DNA from: a virus
Reading direction: 5' to 3' (one strand)
IMG/VR virus record: IMGVR_UViG_3300004457_000964
Coordinates: 1-21,434 of that record
DNA: 21,434 bases
In this document: positions 12,601 to 18,600 of the stretch, piece after piece
How positions within the stretch are numbered: position 1 is the first letter of the stretch
Layout: each line of letters starts with the position of its first letter
The notes under the pieces: model-generated
The model's database searches: none
The model's input: the letters and a program-made list of their open reading frames with translations, nothing else
Told to the model about the DNA's origin: nothing
Translations under genes and position numbers: made by a program

Positions 12601-15600
12601 TGTTGTGCTGATACTTCATCTGTATACAGAGGATAGTACCAACCTAGTTTATTATAATAGGTTTTATCTGTTTGTGTATCTCTACCGTATACTTTCCAAG
12701 GACCTGTTACGTCTGTTGGTGTTTTAATATAAGTATCGTCTAAGAAAATTTCTGGAGTAAACTTAGGATATAGTCCTAACTTTGTAGGTGTAGGTGGCAC
12801 CCAGCAACCGTCAGTTGACATGTATTCGTAAACATCTAGTACATCTCCAGCTGTTGGAGAATTTAATAATGTTAAAAATCCATCTGTACTAACTGTGTAG
12901 TCTTTGCCAAGTACTAGTTGTTTTTCATTTAGGTATGCTAATACTGCTTTCTCAGATAACATTGTAAAGTCAATACCACGTGTTAACGAAAATATTGTTT
13001 GGGATTGATCTTCAATGTTATGCTTTACTGATGTTTCGCCGCCGTTGGCTAACATGTCACTAAAGTAAAATGAATCTTTATTAGTTTTATTTGAGTTAAG
13101 CTCTGTAAGTACTTTATCAACATGTACTTTATCAAATCCTTCGAATCCTAATTCATTTGATACTTTTAAAAATTCTCTTTTGAACTTAATGTATTCAAAT
13201 GCCGACCATTTCATTGCTTCAATAGCATCGTAGTCTTTATCTGTTAAATTATATAACGCAAGGTTAACTGGGCCACTATGTTGTACAAATTTTAATCCGT
13301 ACTGTGATGAATTACCTAAATCACGTAAATTACTAACACCAGGATATGTACCTTTAAATCCAGTTACATTGTCAACAATACTATTAACATGATCTAAAAC
13401 TTCTCCTAAAGTAAATGTATTAACATTTTCGTTTTGAGGATTCTTTTCAAAGTTAATTGGAAACTCATAATGCCCTAATCCGTTTAGTTTTTTAGCACTA
13501 GATGTTGTTTTTAAGACTAGTTTATCGTTTACTACTAAATTTGTGTAAAATGCAACATACGCATATCCGTTGACACGGTTAATAGTATAATCAACTCCAT
13601 CTCTTTTACGAGTACTGTTTACATAAACTTTGATTTCTAAATCATTTAAATCACCACTATTATTATAAACATCAATAATAAAATTATTAGTTCTATCTGC
13701 TACTGTAAACTGATCAACAACAGGCTGTGTAGATTTTTTTGGTGCTTTAGTCCAACCCGATACGTTTGCATACGAAGTTCTGTTAGTATATTGTCTTAGT
13801 AATGCTGTGTCCGTACTAACTGTATACACATCTGCTAATTCATCATATTGATAAGTGTCTGATAATAAATTAAAATCAAAAACAATATCACCACTATTTT
13901 CAATAGTTCTATAACTTAAAGGAAATCCTAGTTCAGTATCATTAGTTCCTGTACCAACTTTATAACTAAACACTTTGTTACCAGTAAATGTACTTGACTC
14001 TAATGTAGACAACTGTGTGCCTGCATCATTGTATAAATCAAACAACGGTTGTTGATTAACTTTTGTTTTGTCTTGTGTTTGTTTCCAAGTAGTTCCGTTG
14101 TAGTAAAAGATCTTACCTTTATAATTTGTACCTGATTTTACAAGAACTGTTTCATTTGTTAATGGTGTAGTGTCTGTAGTTTCTTTTAATGCAAGTTGAG
14201 TTTGGCCATTTTGGCTAATAAAACTAACTTGATAGATTTTGCCAGAAACAAAACTATCTGGATCTGCTGTAAACAATACACGCATTCCTGACACAAGTTC
14301 AACGCCGTCAACAAAGTAACCTGCTTGTCCTTCAATATCTGAAAACACATCTTTAGTAACTGTATCAACTAAATCAACTGCTGTTTTTGCTTCGGTACCA
14401 AAATTATAAAGTTTTAGTCCTGCATCAAATTCAATAATTGGTCTTGTAGCTCTGTAGTTTTGATCTAAAACTACAGGAACATTATTAATTTCCGCAATAG
14501 TTTCAATAACACTTTTATGTGTCCATTTGTTATAACGTGACCATTGATTACTATCTTTAGATGATCTATTAATAACAATGTAATCTTTTAATATAGCATA
14601 TGACGTTGCATCATCAAATGGTAACGAACTAAATCCTTGTGCATCAAATTCAGTAGAAATATCAGTTAAGTAATCAGCAGTAATAACTAAATCTTCTTCT
14701 GCTATTAGTTTAATAGAGTCGCCGACTCCTTCAACATACCAATTTCCTTTACCGTATTTGGCTGGTGTAATTGTTCCGTAAAACTTTACTTTCATACCAT
14801 TGGTTAATTCATAACCAGTTTGCATAGTATAAGTTTTTTTACCTATAATTTCATCGCCAACATTTAATTGAGTATTGTCTCTAACATCTTTGATAATAAT
14901 AAGTCCTGATGCCTCAATATCGTTTCCGTTTGCATAATATAAAGTATCTGGTGATTCTAATCCTACAGTCCAAACAATAATACCTTGTTCTACTTTTTGT
15001 TGACTTACACCAACATTATATAAACTTGTGTCGTCATCAATAGTATTAGTAGTTCTAATACTAAAAGGCATATCAATACAATCAATATCAAAGTTATATG
15101 TTTGACCTCTGTATAGAGTAATTGTTGGATTGCTTACTTTATTTTCTTTACTAAAGATATAAGAGTTATTATCTATATTGTCTTGGCGCTGTACTGCGAA
15201 TGTACTAGTAATATTCCTTGCTGTTCCGTAAACTGGAATTTCATTAGGGCCTGCCGGTAACCAGTAGTATTCTCTAAAGTTTACAAACTTGTCCCAATTA
15301 ACATGTGGGTTCCAAGCATAGTATTCTTGCGAACTATACATACTATGATTATCATTATCTGTATTTCTAATTTTACTACTGTTTACACGATCTCGATAAT
15401 CACCATAGTAAGTTGTATTACCTAAGTTATCAGTAACGGTAGCAATTGGTTCAAGTTGATAATTTTCTCTGTCTGCACTAACATCAGCAACATAGTTGTC
15501 CGTAGCTTTGAATGCTTTTGCATCTCTACGTCCAATATACCCATCAACTTTTTCAATCGATCCTGGCTGAGTTAGCTGATCAATTGTACTACTTAGAAAC

Positions 15601-15698
15601 TTTTTATTTGCTGTTGTTCTAAAATATCTTGGTAGTAAGTCAGCTGTTCTTCTTTTTGCATCCCCGCTTGTTGGGATTGGACTTTCATCTTGTGCCAT
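660..15698 (-). CDS. Giant multi-domain baseplate wedge protein (5012 aa), at the T4 gp7/gp8 position
   Basis: This single uninterrupted reading frame of about 15 kb encodes roughly 550 kDa (at 110 Da per residue); T4 gp7, its positional counterpart, is 1032 aa. The N-terminus has the 'LLPRYFRTTANKKFL' and 'GYIGRRDAKAF' segments (about 20-65) and a 'NWDKFVNFREYYWLP' segment (about 130-150), which I recall from large marine T4-like structural proteins. In order follow: a cupredoxin-like region (188-270), CBM5/12-like segments (near 1511, 1770, 2275 and 2873), an alpha-helical conserved block (1821-1972), FG-GAP repeats (2185-2270 and 2940-3165), G-x-GY repeats (3575-3640 and 3943-4011), a helical 'YQQYVEEMKPYKTKIREYL' block near 3860, and C-terminal GDGST beta-domains (4447-5012). 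Near 4800-4870 is a 'GILFINGERIEY...RGTLGTG' segment. There is no signal peptide or membrane span. The ATG overlaps the gp6 stop. The role as outer wedge and scaffold is inferred from gene order. Confidence 0.85.
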   Translation of the reverse strand: MAQDESPIPTSGDAKRRTADLLPRYFRTTANKKFLSSTIDQLTQPGSIEKVDGYIGRRDAKAFKATDNYVADVSADRENYQLEPIATVTDNLGNTTYYGDYRDRVNSSKIRNTDNDNHSMYSSQEYYAWNPHVNWDKFVNFREYYWLPAGPNEIPVYGTARNITSTFAVQRQDNIDNNSYIFSKENKVSNPTITLYRGQTYNFDIDCIDMPFSIRTTNTIDDDTSLYNVGVSQQKVEQGIIVWTVGLESPDTLYYANGNDIEASGLIIIKDVRDNTQLNVGDEIIGKKTYTMQTGYELTNGMKVKFYGTITPAKYGKGNWYVEGVGDSIKLIAEEDLVITADYLTDISTEFDAQGFSSLPFDDATSYAILKDYIVINRSSKDSNQWSRYNKWTHKSVIETIAEINNVPVVLDQNYRATRPIIEFDAGLKLYNFGTEAKTAVDLVDTVTKDVFSDIEGQAGYFVDGVELVSGMRVLFTADPDSFVSGKIYQVSFISQNGQTQLALKETTDTTPLTNETVLVKSGTNYKGKIFYYNGTTWKQTQDKTKVNQQPLFDLYNDAGTQLSTLESSTFTGNKVFSYKVGTGTNDTELGFPLSYRTIENSGDIVFDFNLLSDTYQYDELADVYTVSTDTALLRQYTNRTSYANVSGWTKAPKKSTQPVVDQFTVADRTNNFIIDVYNNSGDLNDLEIKVYVNSTRKRDGVDYTINRVNGYAYVAFYTNLVVNDKLVLKTTSSAKKLNGLGHYEFPINFEKNPQNENVNTFTLGEVLDHVNSIVDNVTGFKGTYPGVSNLRDLGNSSQYGLKFVQHSGPVNLALYNLTDKDYDAIEAMKWSAFEYIKFKREFLKVSNELGFEGFDKVHVDKVLTELNSNKTNKDSFYFSDMLANGGETSVKHNIEDQSQTIFSLTRGIDFTMLSEKAVLAYLNEKQLVLGKDYTVSTDGFLTLLNSPTAGDVLDVYEYMSTDGCWVPPTPTKLGLYPKFTPEIFLDDTYIKTPTDVTGPWKVYGRDTQTDKTYYNKLGWYYPLYTDEVSAQQADLAASGNGTAHVHVFAGTNTLFYMPNGTMNHATNDSQTYNEYEGARPMLQGHDGSLWRCFGDFRDNLLLDLEKRIYNNLKLPYNENVLDIVDYIPSKSRTTGFTRRQVSKTMISEFNNWLETVGTPDYVSNTFYRNGDGFTYNYASAGDPNGKPLTGFWRSIYKDFYNTDRPHSHPWEVLGFKEKPIWFDTEYGTAPYTNSNLLLWEDLSKGIVRGVEGSKVTYRNKFKNEDIYKYIPTDANGNLLAPSATGYAVGNIPNTNGNEFAFGDEGPVETAWRRSSHFPFSLMISWALNQPAQFFGLAFDRSRIVRNSAEQLVYKDTSKRIELNKLVFPNSATDASRVFTAGIVNYMQGYLIENDTLRFNEYTKNLKAIENKLGSKIGGFTQKSKFRLILDSRTPTNEGNVFVPEENYKIHLTKSIPLDVYSYSGVIVEIAPGGYIVKGYDKDNPVFKHYPVRTKNSDRVITVGGVSENFLVWTTGKTYQAGQIVEIADSYYRVKLSHTAGDAFNQDNFQKLAELPEEGGASAYIRTNFEKELKEMQYGTLLREKQEVVDLLLGYQEYLTRVGFSFNNFNQDIEEVENWVLSAKEFLFWTTQAWDSGTILTLSPSARQIEFTKPYVVVDDIYDNFYDYSLLKADGKRLLADFATTERDNTNDFGIFVRNTNDGIYHLKIPVIQHEHAIIIDNSTVFGDVIYNRAQGYRQERIKVKGYRSDEWNGSYNIPGFIFDDAKPVEWTSWQDYSIGALVKHKQFYYVATKKVTGTEKFTNANFVRLNEKPEQQLLPNFDYKARQFADFYDLDSDNFDSEQQKLAQHLTGYQKRKYLENIINDDVSQYKFYQGAIADKGTKNVLTKLFDKLGSANKDSLEFFEEWAVRVGRYGATTGDEQFDLILDEARYRQEPQLIELVDSINPQDTSLIYRLDRNSVYVKPDNYDHKPLPTKYFNDNNSYTKTAGYVNPTDITASLVSYDAILDQPLYSSGSYIWTATDKTQQTWGVYKSQTTEYKIIAVSESQSNIFTVTLDKQSNFVKGEIIGIHNVSDATNGYYKVDSIELDVVKLESVEGEDIEATEADAVVNGFITEFKLARLSTLSLANDSIKKDPNNLFSLSGNNNATNTIWVDDDDTGKWIVLKNKQVFELKPNIVNTAAGLLDSTEKDFGSAVSVAKNNNRIAITAPKDLNGSVYVFQRPSDNTDFGFLQQIDEQLFLFDSNGGFGQSVAMSPDGKYLAIGSPHASNVKSKLKGDYQNNISYVQNDVVLYSDQLWKAARNIEADALQLYQNHSSNVQAKGNDYVSNTQSYPDIEYIVRGDYTLGTSSDTDHILIRAEKEQFEGTKPGDILTLKWNKYTTSNQVGTLPFNNSSVITEALINGQHTIVEKVQHIAHIQSALSVPAAGIEITTDTCRATLAYRRINDENEMQVYIKNVNGSFTGSGSIYANGILVGQYEEVLQITDDYHTGWWYVNAGSTFTSSELTEKNANLVIQNITLEGNVVNSPYFSNILDTKQLQNILQPTKVSEFGILSHTQGQSNVQVLDSKWWIRTPLAHGNSITSGDKTRIWLNDIRVNGLVQDPSVIGLTSTYINDTEHTVYDVWNGYVEVRLTNFDLNGDPFIPNVGDILTDTATNSRAEIAFIERSFATAKIYVKNRNGTWAVGSDFGTNSNATFIENDSTVRTIGPINSAHMENTISGPILVIDNTVNIPVVVGGTNYLRELEYWIYSSNTIEGITDSANPPSSINLDWTRVYNLPVVAEGYGTGLSEQGTFAVYEMKGVTYSLINYFTVPNSADNRKLGTKLRFVQPDSSSYKLYVHAEGDGTEANQGRIYFINKNSTEDWALSVQKTYRGNFRTSATYFENEYVRFGETVYKANTNLIPGVFNVSQWTAQTTGLDLLGYVPNDTNFSLVESTLDQGNLEAFGTDFDVSTDGEVLIANSMYTSVYEIESGDAVIGLDSSIANRKVVVYRLNSSNYEYSQILEPFNQTEDFGTTIAVSNDGTKIAVGAPLNSEIESNAGAVYIYTQNGTTFSYSQTIRPVTTQPNTQFGFKLDFDGNTLAVTSRGGDIVTATTFDSNTTSLDNASTSFKVTDRGSGVVSLYETVNNTLLYSQDFGYDLDTQDFGSRMLVNNNHVYIGLPKQQVPNSSVIDKGLVAEYRKPINTASWSITRSPILPADTSKFKGVYLYDVNTNSLLTYLDYIDPIQGKIAGPAEQEITFKTSYDPARYSNTTTASTITANSDYTSDKWIGKLWWDIDSAKFINHHQGDITEASATFNKLFPGTTVNVYEWVESTLLPSAWDAETGSTAALDQGISGTTLYGDGAYSVRRKFDEISQTFTTYYYYWVLNKATKPNVENRSISASNVSRLISDPAGLGYKFVAMLGSNRYALHNCQAFVNDRDTAISFNWWTIENQQQPTHLQYQLVTDGLESSVPNAEIEQKWFDSLVGFDKNDRPVPDINLPTKEKYGALNDPRQSWFVNRTEARKQFIERTNNTLSKHLIVDDFNLTKLTGFDPRPTIATGLYDTTSDSYAEIGFVSVARVKPASLTLEVENGVIINVLINDAGTGYINVPTHKITDTEGSGAVLEFTLDANGAISAVNIVNGGRDYTSNVLITVRKFAVLVKSDETIGSKWSIYQWNGTEYLRTLTQSYDVNLYWNYIDWYLSGYNQFTFVNHTIDSSYQIYALDDQIDDVIKINNVGTGGWLLLRKISNTDAQDYTLSYQTIGRENGTIVFKNSLYDVNSSNTAFDGASFDKIFYDTEPNTEFRKILEILKSDIFVDNLAVHWNELFFAGIRYVFSEQPNVDWVFKTSFVKAKHNIGELTQKVTFQNDNLPSYQQYVEEMKPYKTKIREYLSSYEKVDPASNVITDFDLSPFYSDQEGKIIPQDVKIVNGKISVGDANVLTYPGKHWIDTVGFEVVSFNIADAGSGYTTPPKIIITGGGGTGATAEAFVGTSGKVTSVKVTNTGSGYLTSPTVQIIGSFGDTGTVTRLSPVLGKGKARSAHIRCKFDRVTGTYLFQTLAETETFTSTIDQQIFNLKWPMQLKSTEITVTVDGLESLRSEYKFSNVQDTTKGYTRSVGRIAFTNALAVNKTVVVKYNKAPELLQAQDRINLYYNVTTGMYGNDLGQLMEGIDYGGVEVSSFDFGTGSGWDSDEWFTTTYDTFDTTFEDEIFQIGDDSTRVLNFASPLVSGIVYNIYKNGIRIDDPNYVTADQKNVNAKMTSITGAGQTGVALFDDAGDLASSIIVFDEENIPTGSGDILVFRKTTSDGAFLPDPRSYDTVLTGGDLAFSTARGINPEEIIIDGDDFVSPTTSKGPEEQVPGQVLDTVNIRVFHRPKDGGSILSSNSYRTDGVIGSYNFGIQPQNKEGLIVKLNDTIQAQSLYTVDYRTKTVTFNTVPNINQDVNILSISGNGKNSLEQNEFKGDGSTNAYITKIHYDKKLDYYATVNGEPVESVLTSSGDSTDKDPKAMIVFGKAPPDNSVINYAIYTAVDSFSKIETTEFVGDGSTKIFALAKTPYSALPNSHNVIVKQGNKILNPGYNQQFAVTALAREYYLEIWQTPIGSFDNSDLLVLLNGVELTIAVEYNIRPANSSVILEPGIGVDGDVLEVYLKTDGEYAFGDIQIINNQNTWVDSGANLQLTTAPIDGEKLTVYTFNKHDSMDFERQNFDIVTRSTISVGTEDHIQFNHIKAGLVKLRYPAIDAQYVWVIVNGILQTPSVDYKLTDDKNFVKYNGSFVDNDVVEVIQFSATGEVTPKFGFSQFKDILNRNIYKRLGDVAPLKLAKDLATFDKEIFLDDASNLSQPDKNSSIPGILFINGERIEYLIKQGNVLRQIQRGTLGTGVPSVHESGSDIYNQGPTQTAPYMDQTIVDEQIGDGSTAVFPLSFTPTSINEFEVFVAGKRLRKNAIQLFNPALDQDSPEADQTALAEFSIDGTTANVTLLNTPAVNAKVKVVRRQGKRWTDPGISLNDAESLVARFFKAEKVELPK
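989..2358 (-). repeat. Three GDGST beta-domain repeats at the C-terminus of the giant protein
   Basis: Three segments beginning with the GDGST motif lie at codons near 2358-2344, 2117-2103 and 1003-989 (about residues 4448, 4528 and 4899). Each is followed by an aromatic/hydrophobic strand (the third reads GDGSTAVFPLSFTP) and, about 20-30 residues later, by a 'V.V.G' type strand. The pattern is common in phage tail and appendage proteins as small beta-sandwich repeats. Between copies 2 and 3 lie similar but degenerate units, for example around 'VWVIVNGILQTPSVDYKL'. The repeat exists at protein level; the DNA copies are too diverged to be recombination substrates. Confidence 0.6.
3665..3875 (-). 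repeat. Paired G-x-GY beta repeats (second block) in the giant protein
   Basis: Two half-repeats are visible: 'DAGSGYTTPPKIIITGGGG' then, about 37 residues on, 'NTGSGYLTSPTVQIIG', separated by 'GTGATAEAFVGTSGKVTSVKV'-like strands. The pattern is G-x-GY, then 'P.(V/I).I', a glycine turn and an alternating Ala-rich strand. I recognise it as a recurrent module of marine phage and bacterial surface proteins. Function is unknown; a structural beta-solenoid or sandwich spacer is likely. Confidence 0.6.
4778..4975 (-). repeat. Paired G-x-GY beta repeats (first block) in the giant protein
   Basis: 'DAGTGYINVPTHKITDTEGSG' is followed by 'AVLEFTLDANGAISAVNIV' and then a degenerate 'NGGRDYTSNVLITV', the same alternation as the block at 3665-3875 but less regular. 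About 370 residues of predicted mixed helical sequence separate the two blocks, so they are probably a dispersed duplication within the protein. Confidence 0.5.
6203..6878 (-). repeat. FG-GAP (integrin-alpha-like beta-propeller) repeats, second cluster, in the giant protein
   Basis: Four repeats can be read: 'AFGTDFDVSTDGEVLIANS', 'DFGTTIAVSNDGTKIAVGAP', 'QFGFKLDFDGNTLAVTS' and 'DFGSRMLVNNNHVYIGLP', each followed by a 'vyvY' type strand such as 'GAVYIYTQNG'. This FG...(N/D)G..LA(V/I)G.P pattern defines FG-GAP blades. Known FG-GAP domains form seven-bladed propellers used for adhesion or protein contacts. Together with the cluster at 8888-9143 about six blades are visible, so a complete propeller would require the segment between them to be looped out. 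Confidence 0.65.
6948..7081 (-). other. CBM5/12-like segment 4 in the giant protein
   Basis: Residues about 2873-2917 read 'YRGNFRTSATYFENEYVRF' followed by 'GETVYKANTN' and, after a proline-containing gap, 'VSQWTAQT'. This matches the layout Y..G..V.Y.g..Y.A......W..., typical of chitin-type carbohydrate-binding modules 5/12 (about 45 residues with aromatic ligand residues). Here the first conserved Trp is replaced by Tyr/Phe. Sugar binding is inferred. Confidence 0.45.
8775..8876 (-). other. CBM5/12-like segment 3 in the giant protein
   Basis: Residues about 2274-2308 read 'KGDYQNNISYVQNDVVLYSD' then 'QLWKAARNIEAD', matching 'G.W...Y..GD.V.Y....W.A'. It follows the first FG-GAP pair directly. 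It is the clearest of the four for the 'Y..(N/G)DVV.Y...(W/Y).A' core but lacks a clear closing Trp. Confidence 0.45.
8888..9143 (-). repeat. FG-GAP repeats, first cluster, in the giant protein
   Basis: Two blades are visible: 'DFGSAVSVAKNNNRIAITAP' (with 'GSVYVFQR' as the next strand) and 'GFGQSVAMSPDGKYLAIGSP'. These are close to the FG-GAP consensus and match the cluster at 6203-6878, about 700 residues later in the protein. Confidence 0.65.
10260..10388 (-). other. CBM5/12-like segment 2 in the giant protein
   Basis: Residues about 1770-1812 read 'WTSWQDYSIGALVKHKQFYY' then 'VATKKVTG' and 'FTNANFVRLNE', matching W....Y..G..V.....(Y/W).A.......(N/W)F..L. It directly precedes the conserved helical block at 1821-1972. 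Confidence 0.5.
11033..11163 (-). other. CBM5/12-like segment 1 in the giant protein
   Basis: Residues about 1511-1555 read 'WTTGKTYQAGQIVEIADSYY' then 'RVKLSHTAGDAF' and 'NQDNFQKLAEL'. The W..G..Y..G..V....(Y/W).. pattern with a closing F..L is the best match of the four to the carbohydrate-binding module 5/12 layout. Confidence 0.5.
14888..15134 (-). other. Cupredoxin-like beta-sandwich segment near the N-terminus of the giant protein
   Basis: Residues about 188-270 begin 'ITLYRGQTYNFDIDCIDMPF' with 'SIRTTNT', then 'YNVGVS...', a 'WTV' strand, 'PDTLYYANGNDIEASGLIII'. This order (RG.TY.F ... PF.I.T ... G(V/I) ... P..LYY ... SG.I.I) is the cupredoxin-like layout I know from marine phage tail proteins. 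The usual copper ligands (His in the HPF-type turn, Cys/His near the LYY strand) are absent here: Met-Pro-Phe replaces the His, and Asn/Ala/Gly occupy the ligand loop. If the fold call is right, it is a structural, metal-free version. Confidence 0.4.
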
Positions 15699-18600
15699 TA
15701 GTATCCATAACCTCCGCCGCCGCCGGAGCTTCCGCTTCCGCCGCTTGATCCTGAACTACTTGAACTACTTGAACTACTCGAACTACTTGAGCTTGTTGTA
15801 GTTGTTGTAGTTGTAGTACTTGTTGTCAACGCTTGACTCTTAATTCCAGTATTAATAGTTCCTGTTGATGTAACTACATTTCCTGCCGATTGTATTCTAG
15901 ATGCTGTAACAGAGTCAATAATTTCAATATCGTCAACTGTTGCATCATTAATAAAAATTTCATTATTTTCTGCTTTAACTTCGTATAAACTTCCAAATCC
16001 TTGTGTAGCTTGTTTAGGTACTAATAAAATATTAACAACATCTGGTGCTACTCTATTCATAATGTGTGTTGCAAGTTCGGTAAAATGGAATGAGTCTCCA
16101 AAGTCCCAATTTTGTAATGCAAAGAATGAATTAATTGCTCCAATTACTTGTGTTTTTACTTGGTTATTATTAACTACTTCGCCGCTATTTTTTACAATTT
16201 TAAATGTTGCTTGCAAATTGTCTTGTGCATGTTTTCCAAACAAAGGCTTGTACTCTACTGAGTGATAAATTACTTCATCACTAATTGATTTATACTGACT
16301 AATTTGCTCACCATAATTTTGGAATAATTCGTCTGTACTTGCTGGAAGCGGTTTACTAGCAATTGAACCAGTAATGTAATTTCTAAAGTTAGTATCATAT
16401 GCTTGAGTAAGCATGTATACATCAATAATATTACTTGCACTTGGATCAATTCTGTTGCCGTCATCTGCACTGTGTACATACTGAAATTTAAGATCTGATC
16501 TACCAACGTGTGCTTTATAATCTGCTGTTACTACAAGGACATTATTAGTTAGTACCTTAAAGTTATTGTTATCAATAATATAAAAAGCCTGGCCTGTTGA
16601 ATACTGACTATATGCTCCAATTTCAGTTTCTGTTGTAACAGTTCTAATTGCAGTTCCTGCATTATAATAATTGTATTTGTTAAATCCCTGATCTGATGAT
16701 TCTTTCTTTAAGAAAATATATTTTGTAGATGCATTTGTTAAAGGAGCAACTACAGCATCAAAAATATCCGGATCGTCAATACTGCCATCATCATTTAAAT
16801 CAAAAAAGCTAACTTCAACTTTTTTACTATTAATGTATCCATCTGCGTTTCTAAATGCATTTACAATTTCCCAATTAATATCATTACTAAAAGGTAAAAG
16901 GCTGTCAGGCTGAGTATTAAAGTTCATAACTGCAACTTTATCTTTTACTAATTGTCCTGTTTGCGAATCATAAATTTTGTTTTGTCCATCAAAGTAAAAA
17001 CTAAGTTCTTTATCACTTTCAAAAATATATCTAAGGCCTCTGTTTGTAACTGTATACTTTTCACCATTTGTTTCAAATAGTATTAACCAACTCGAATCAA
17101 GTTGATTATTTGTTACATCTCCAGTTTTACCGTTACTAAAAACATCTACTGTGTTTAAGTTTTCGTTAATAATAACACGCCAGTTTCTTGTAACTTGGTC
17201 GTATCGTAATCCAAACGTTTTATATGCAAATACTTGATCAATAATTTGTGATCTAACATCTGTTGAAATGTCTTTTACTAGTTTTGGTTTAACTTCTTCT
17301 AGTATACTATTTGCAGGTAGTATTTCGTTAAACACAACAGGACCAGTACCAGTTGTAGTACTAACACTTGTACCTGCACCGTCTACGCTTATAACTTTAA
17401 CCCATTTATAACTACTTGCACCTTTTGCTGTACTGTTACTTGTAAGTTCTCCATCACCTATAAAATAAAATCCAGCTGGTGGTTTAAATTTAAGTAATGC
17501 GCCAGCTTCTACATATTTTAATGAACCGCCAGTAAATGTTCCAAGTTGATATGCAACGTCATTTATATTCTTTAATAATCCTGTTGAACTATTAGTTGTC
17601 TTTGTTGACTGGGTCCACGTAGCATTAAGATCACTAACAATAATTTTAGCATAGTTTGCAAAGTAAAAATTACTAATTGCTCTGTTTTGTATAATAGGTA
17701 ATATTGAATTTTCGATTGTACCTTCAATATCTGTTTGAGTAGCAAACGTAAATGAAGTTTTACTTTCGTATGGCTCTCTATAAAGGATACCATCACTACC
17801 ATATAAATTTGTGCTGGAATATTTTCCAGTAGCATCTTTAAGATCAAAGTATCTACTAATACCACTAGCAACTCTATTTGTTGATTTAACTTTAATAATT
17901 TCTTGATTAGTAGTTAGAGGAACAATATTATAATCTTCGCCTGTAACCATTCTATTTTGTGTATAATAAGTTTGCGGAGCATTAGTTCTAATACTAGATG
18001 TTGTTTCGCTAGTAGTAGCATTAGTTACTGCTGTTTTAAGTTCTAAACCAACAGTCATTGTTTCTGATGTTCCTGCTTTAGAAACATAAGGGAAACTAAT
18101 AGTAATATCTGTTAAGTCAGCTGGATTAATACTTAATGTTCTATTAGCACTAGTTCTATAATAAAGTCTAAATCCGCCTTGTGGCAAGTTTCCAAATGTT
18201 CCGTCTGCAAATACTAAACTAATCTCATCATTAGATCTTGTTTGTACAACATAAAAGTTTTTAATTTTTTTATTTAAACTATTGTAGATTGCATTGTTTC
18301 CTTCAGTTGAACTAACTTTTGTCCAAATATTTGTAGGAATTCCGTTACTGTTTAATTCATAAAGCCAAACATCAGAATCGTTAATATTTTCTGCTTCAAT
18401 AGAGATTCTTTGATTAGCTGTAGGACTAGAAATATCAAATGCATTAGACTTTAAACTACCTTGTCTAAAGTGCAAGAAATACCCTGAGTTTGAGCTTCCT
18501 GATCCTCGGCCATCTTCTCTATATAAAAATGCTAAACTGTTTCCTGGTACTGGATTTTCTTCTGTTATTACATTAAAGTCAGTATCAATTCCAGTTGACA

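Noticed and set aside
15753-15788. Tandem 9-bp units as a CRISPR array or iteron origin
   Set aside because: The units are contiguous without spacers and are in-frame Ser codons of gp6; low-complexity coding explains them.
14186-17871. Minus-strand frames of 60-99 codons inside the giant and gp6-like genes (for example 14186-14368, 16270-16506, 17572-17871)
   Set aside because: They overlap well-supported genes in another frame, are rich in Leu/Val/Met from codon shift and have no motif.
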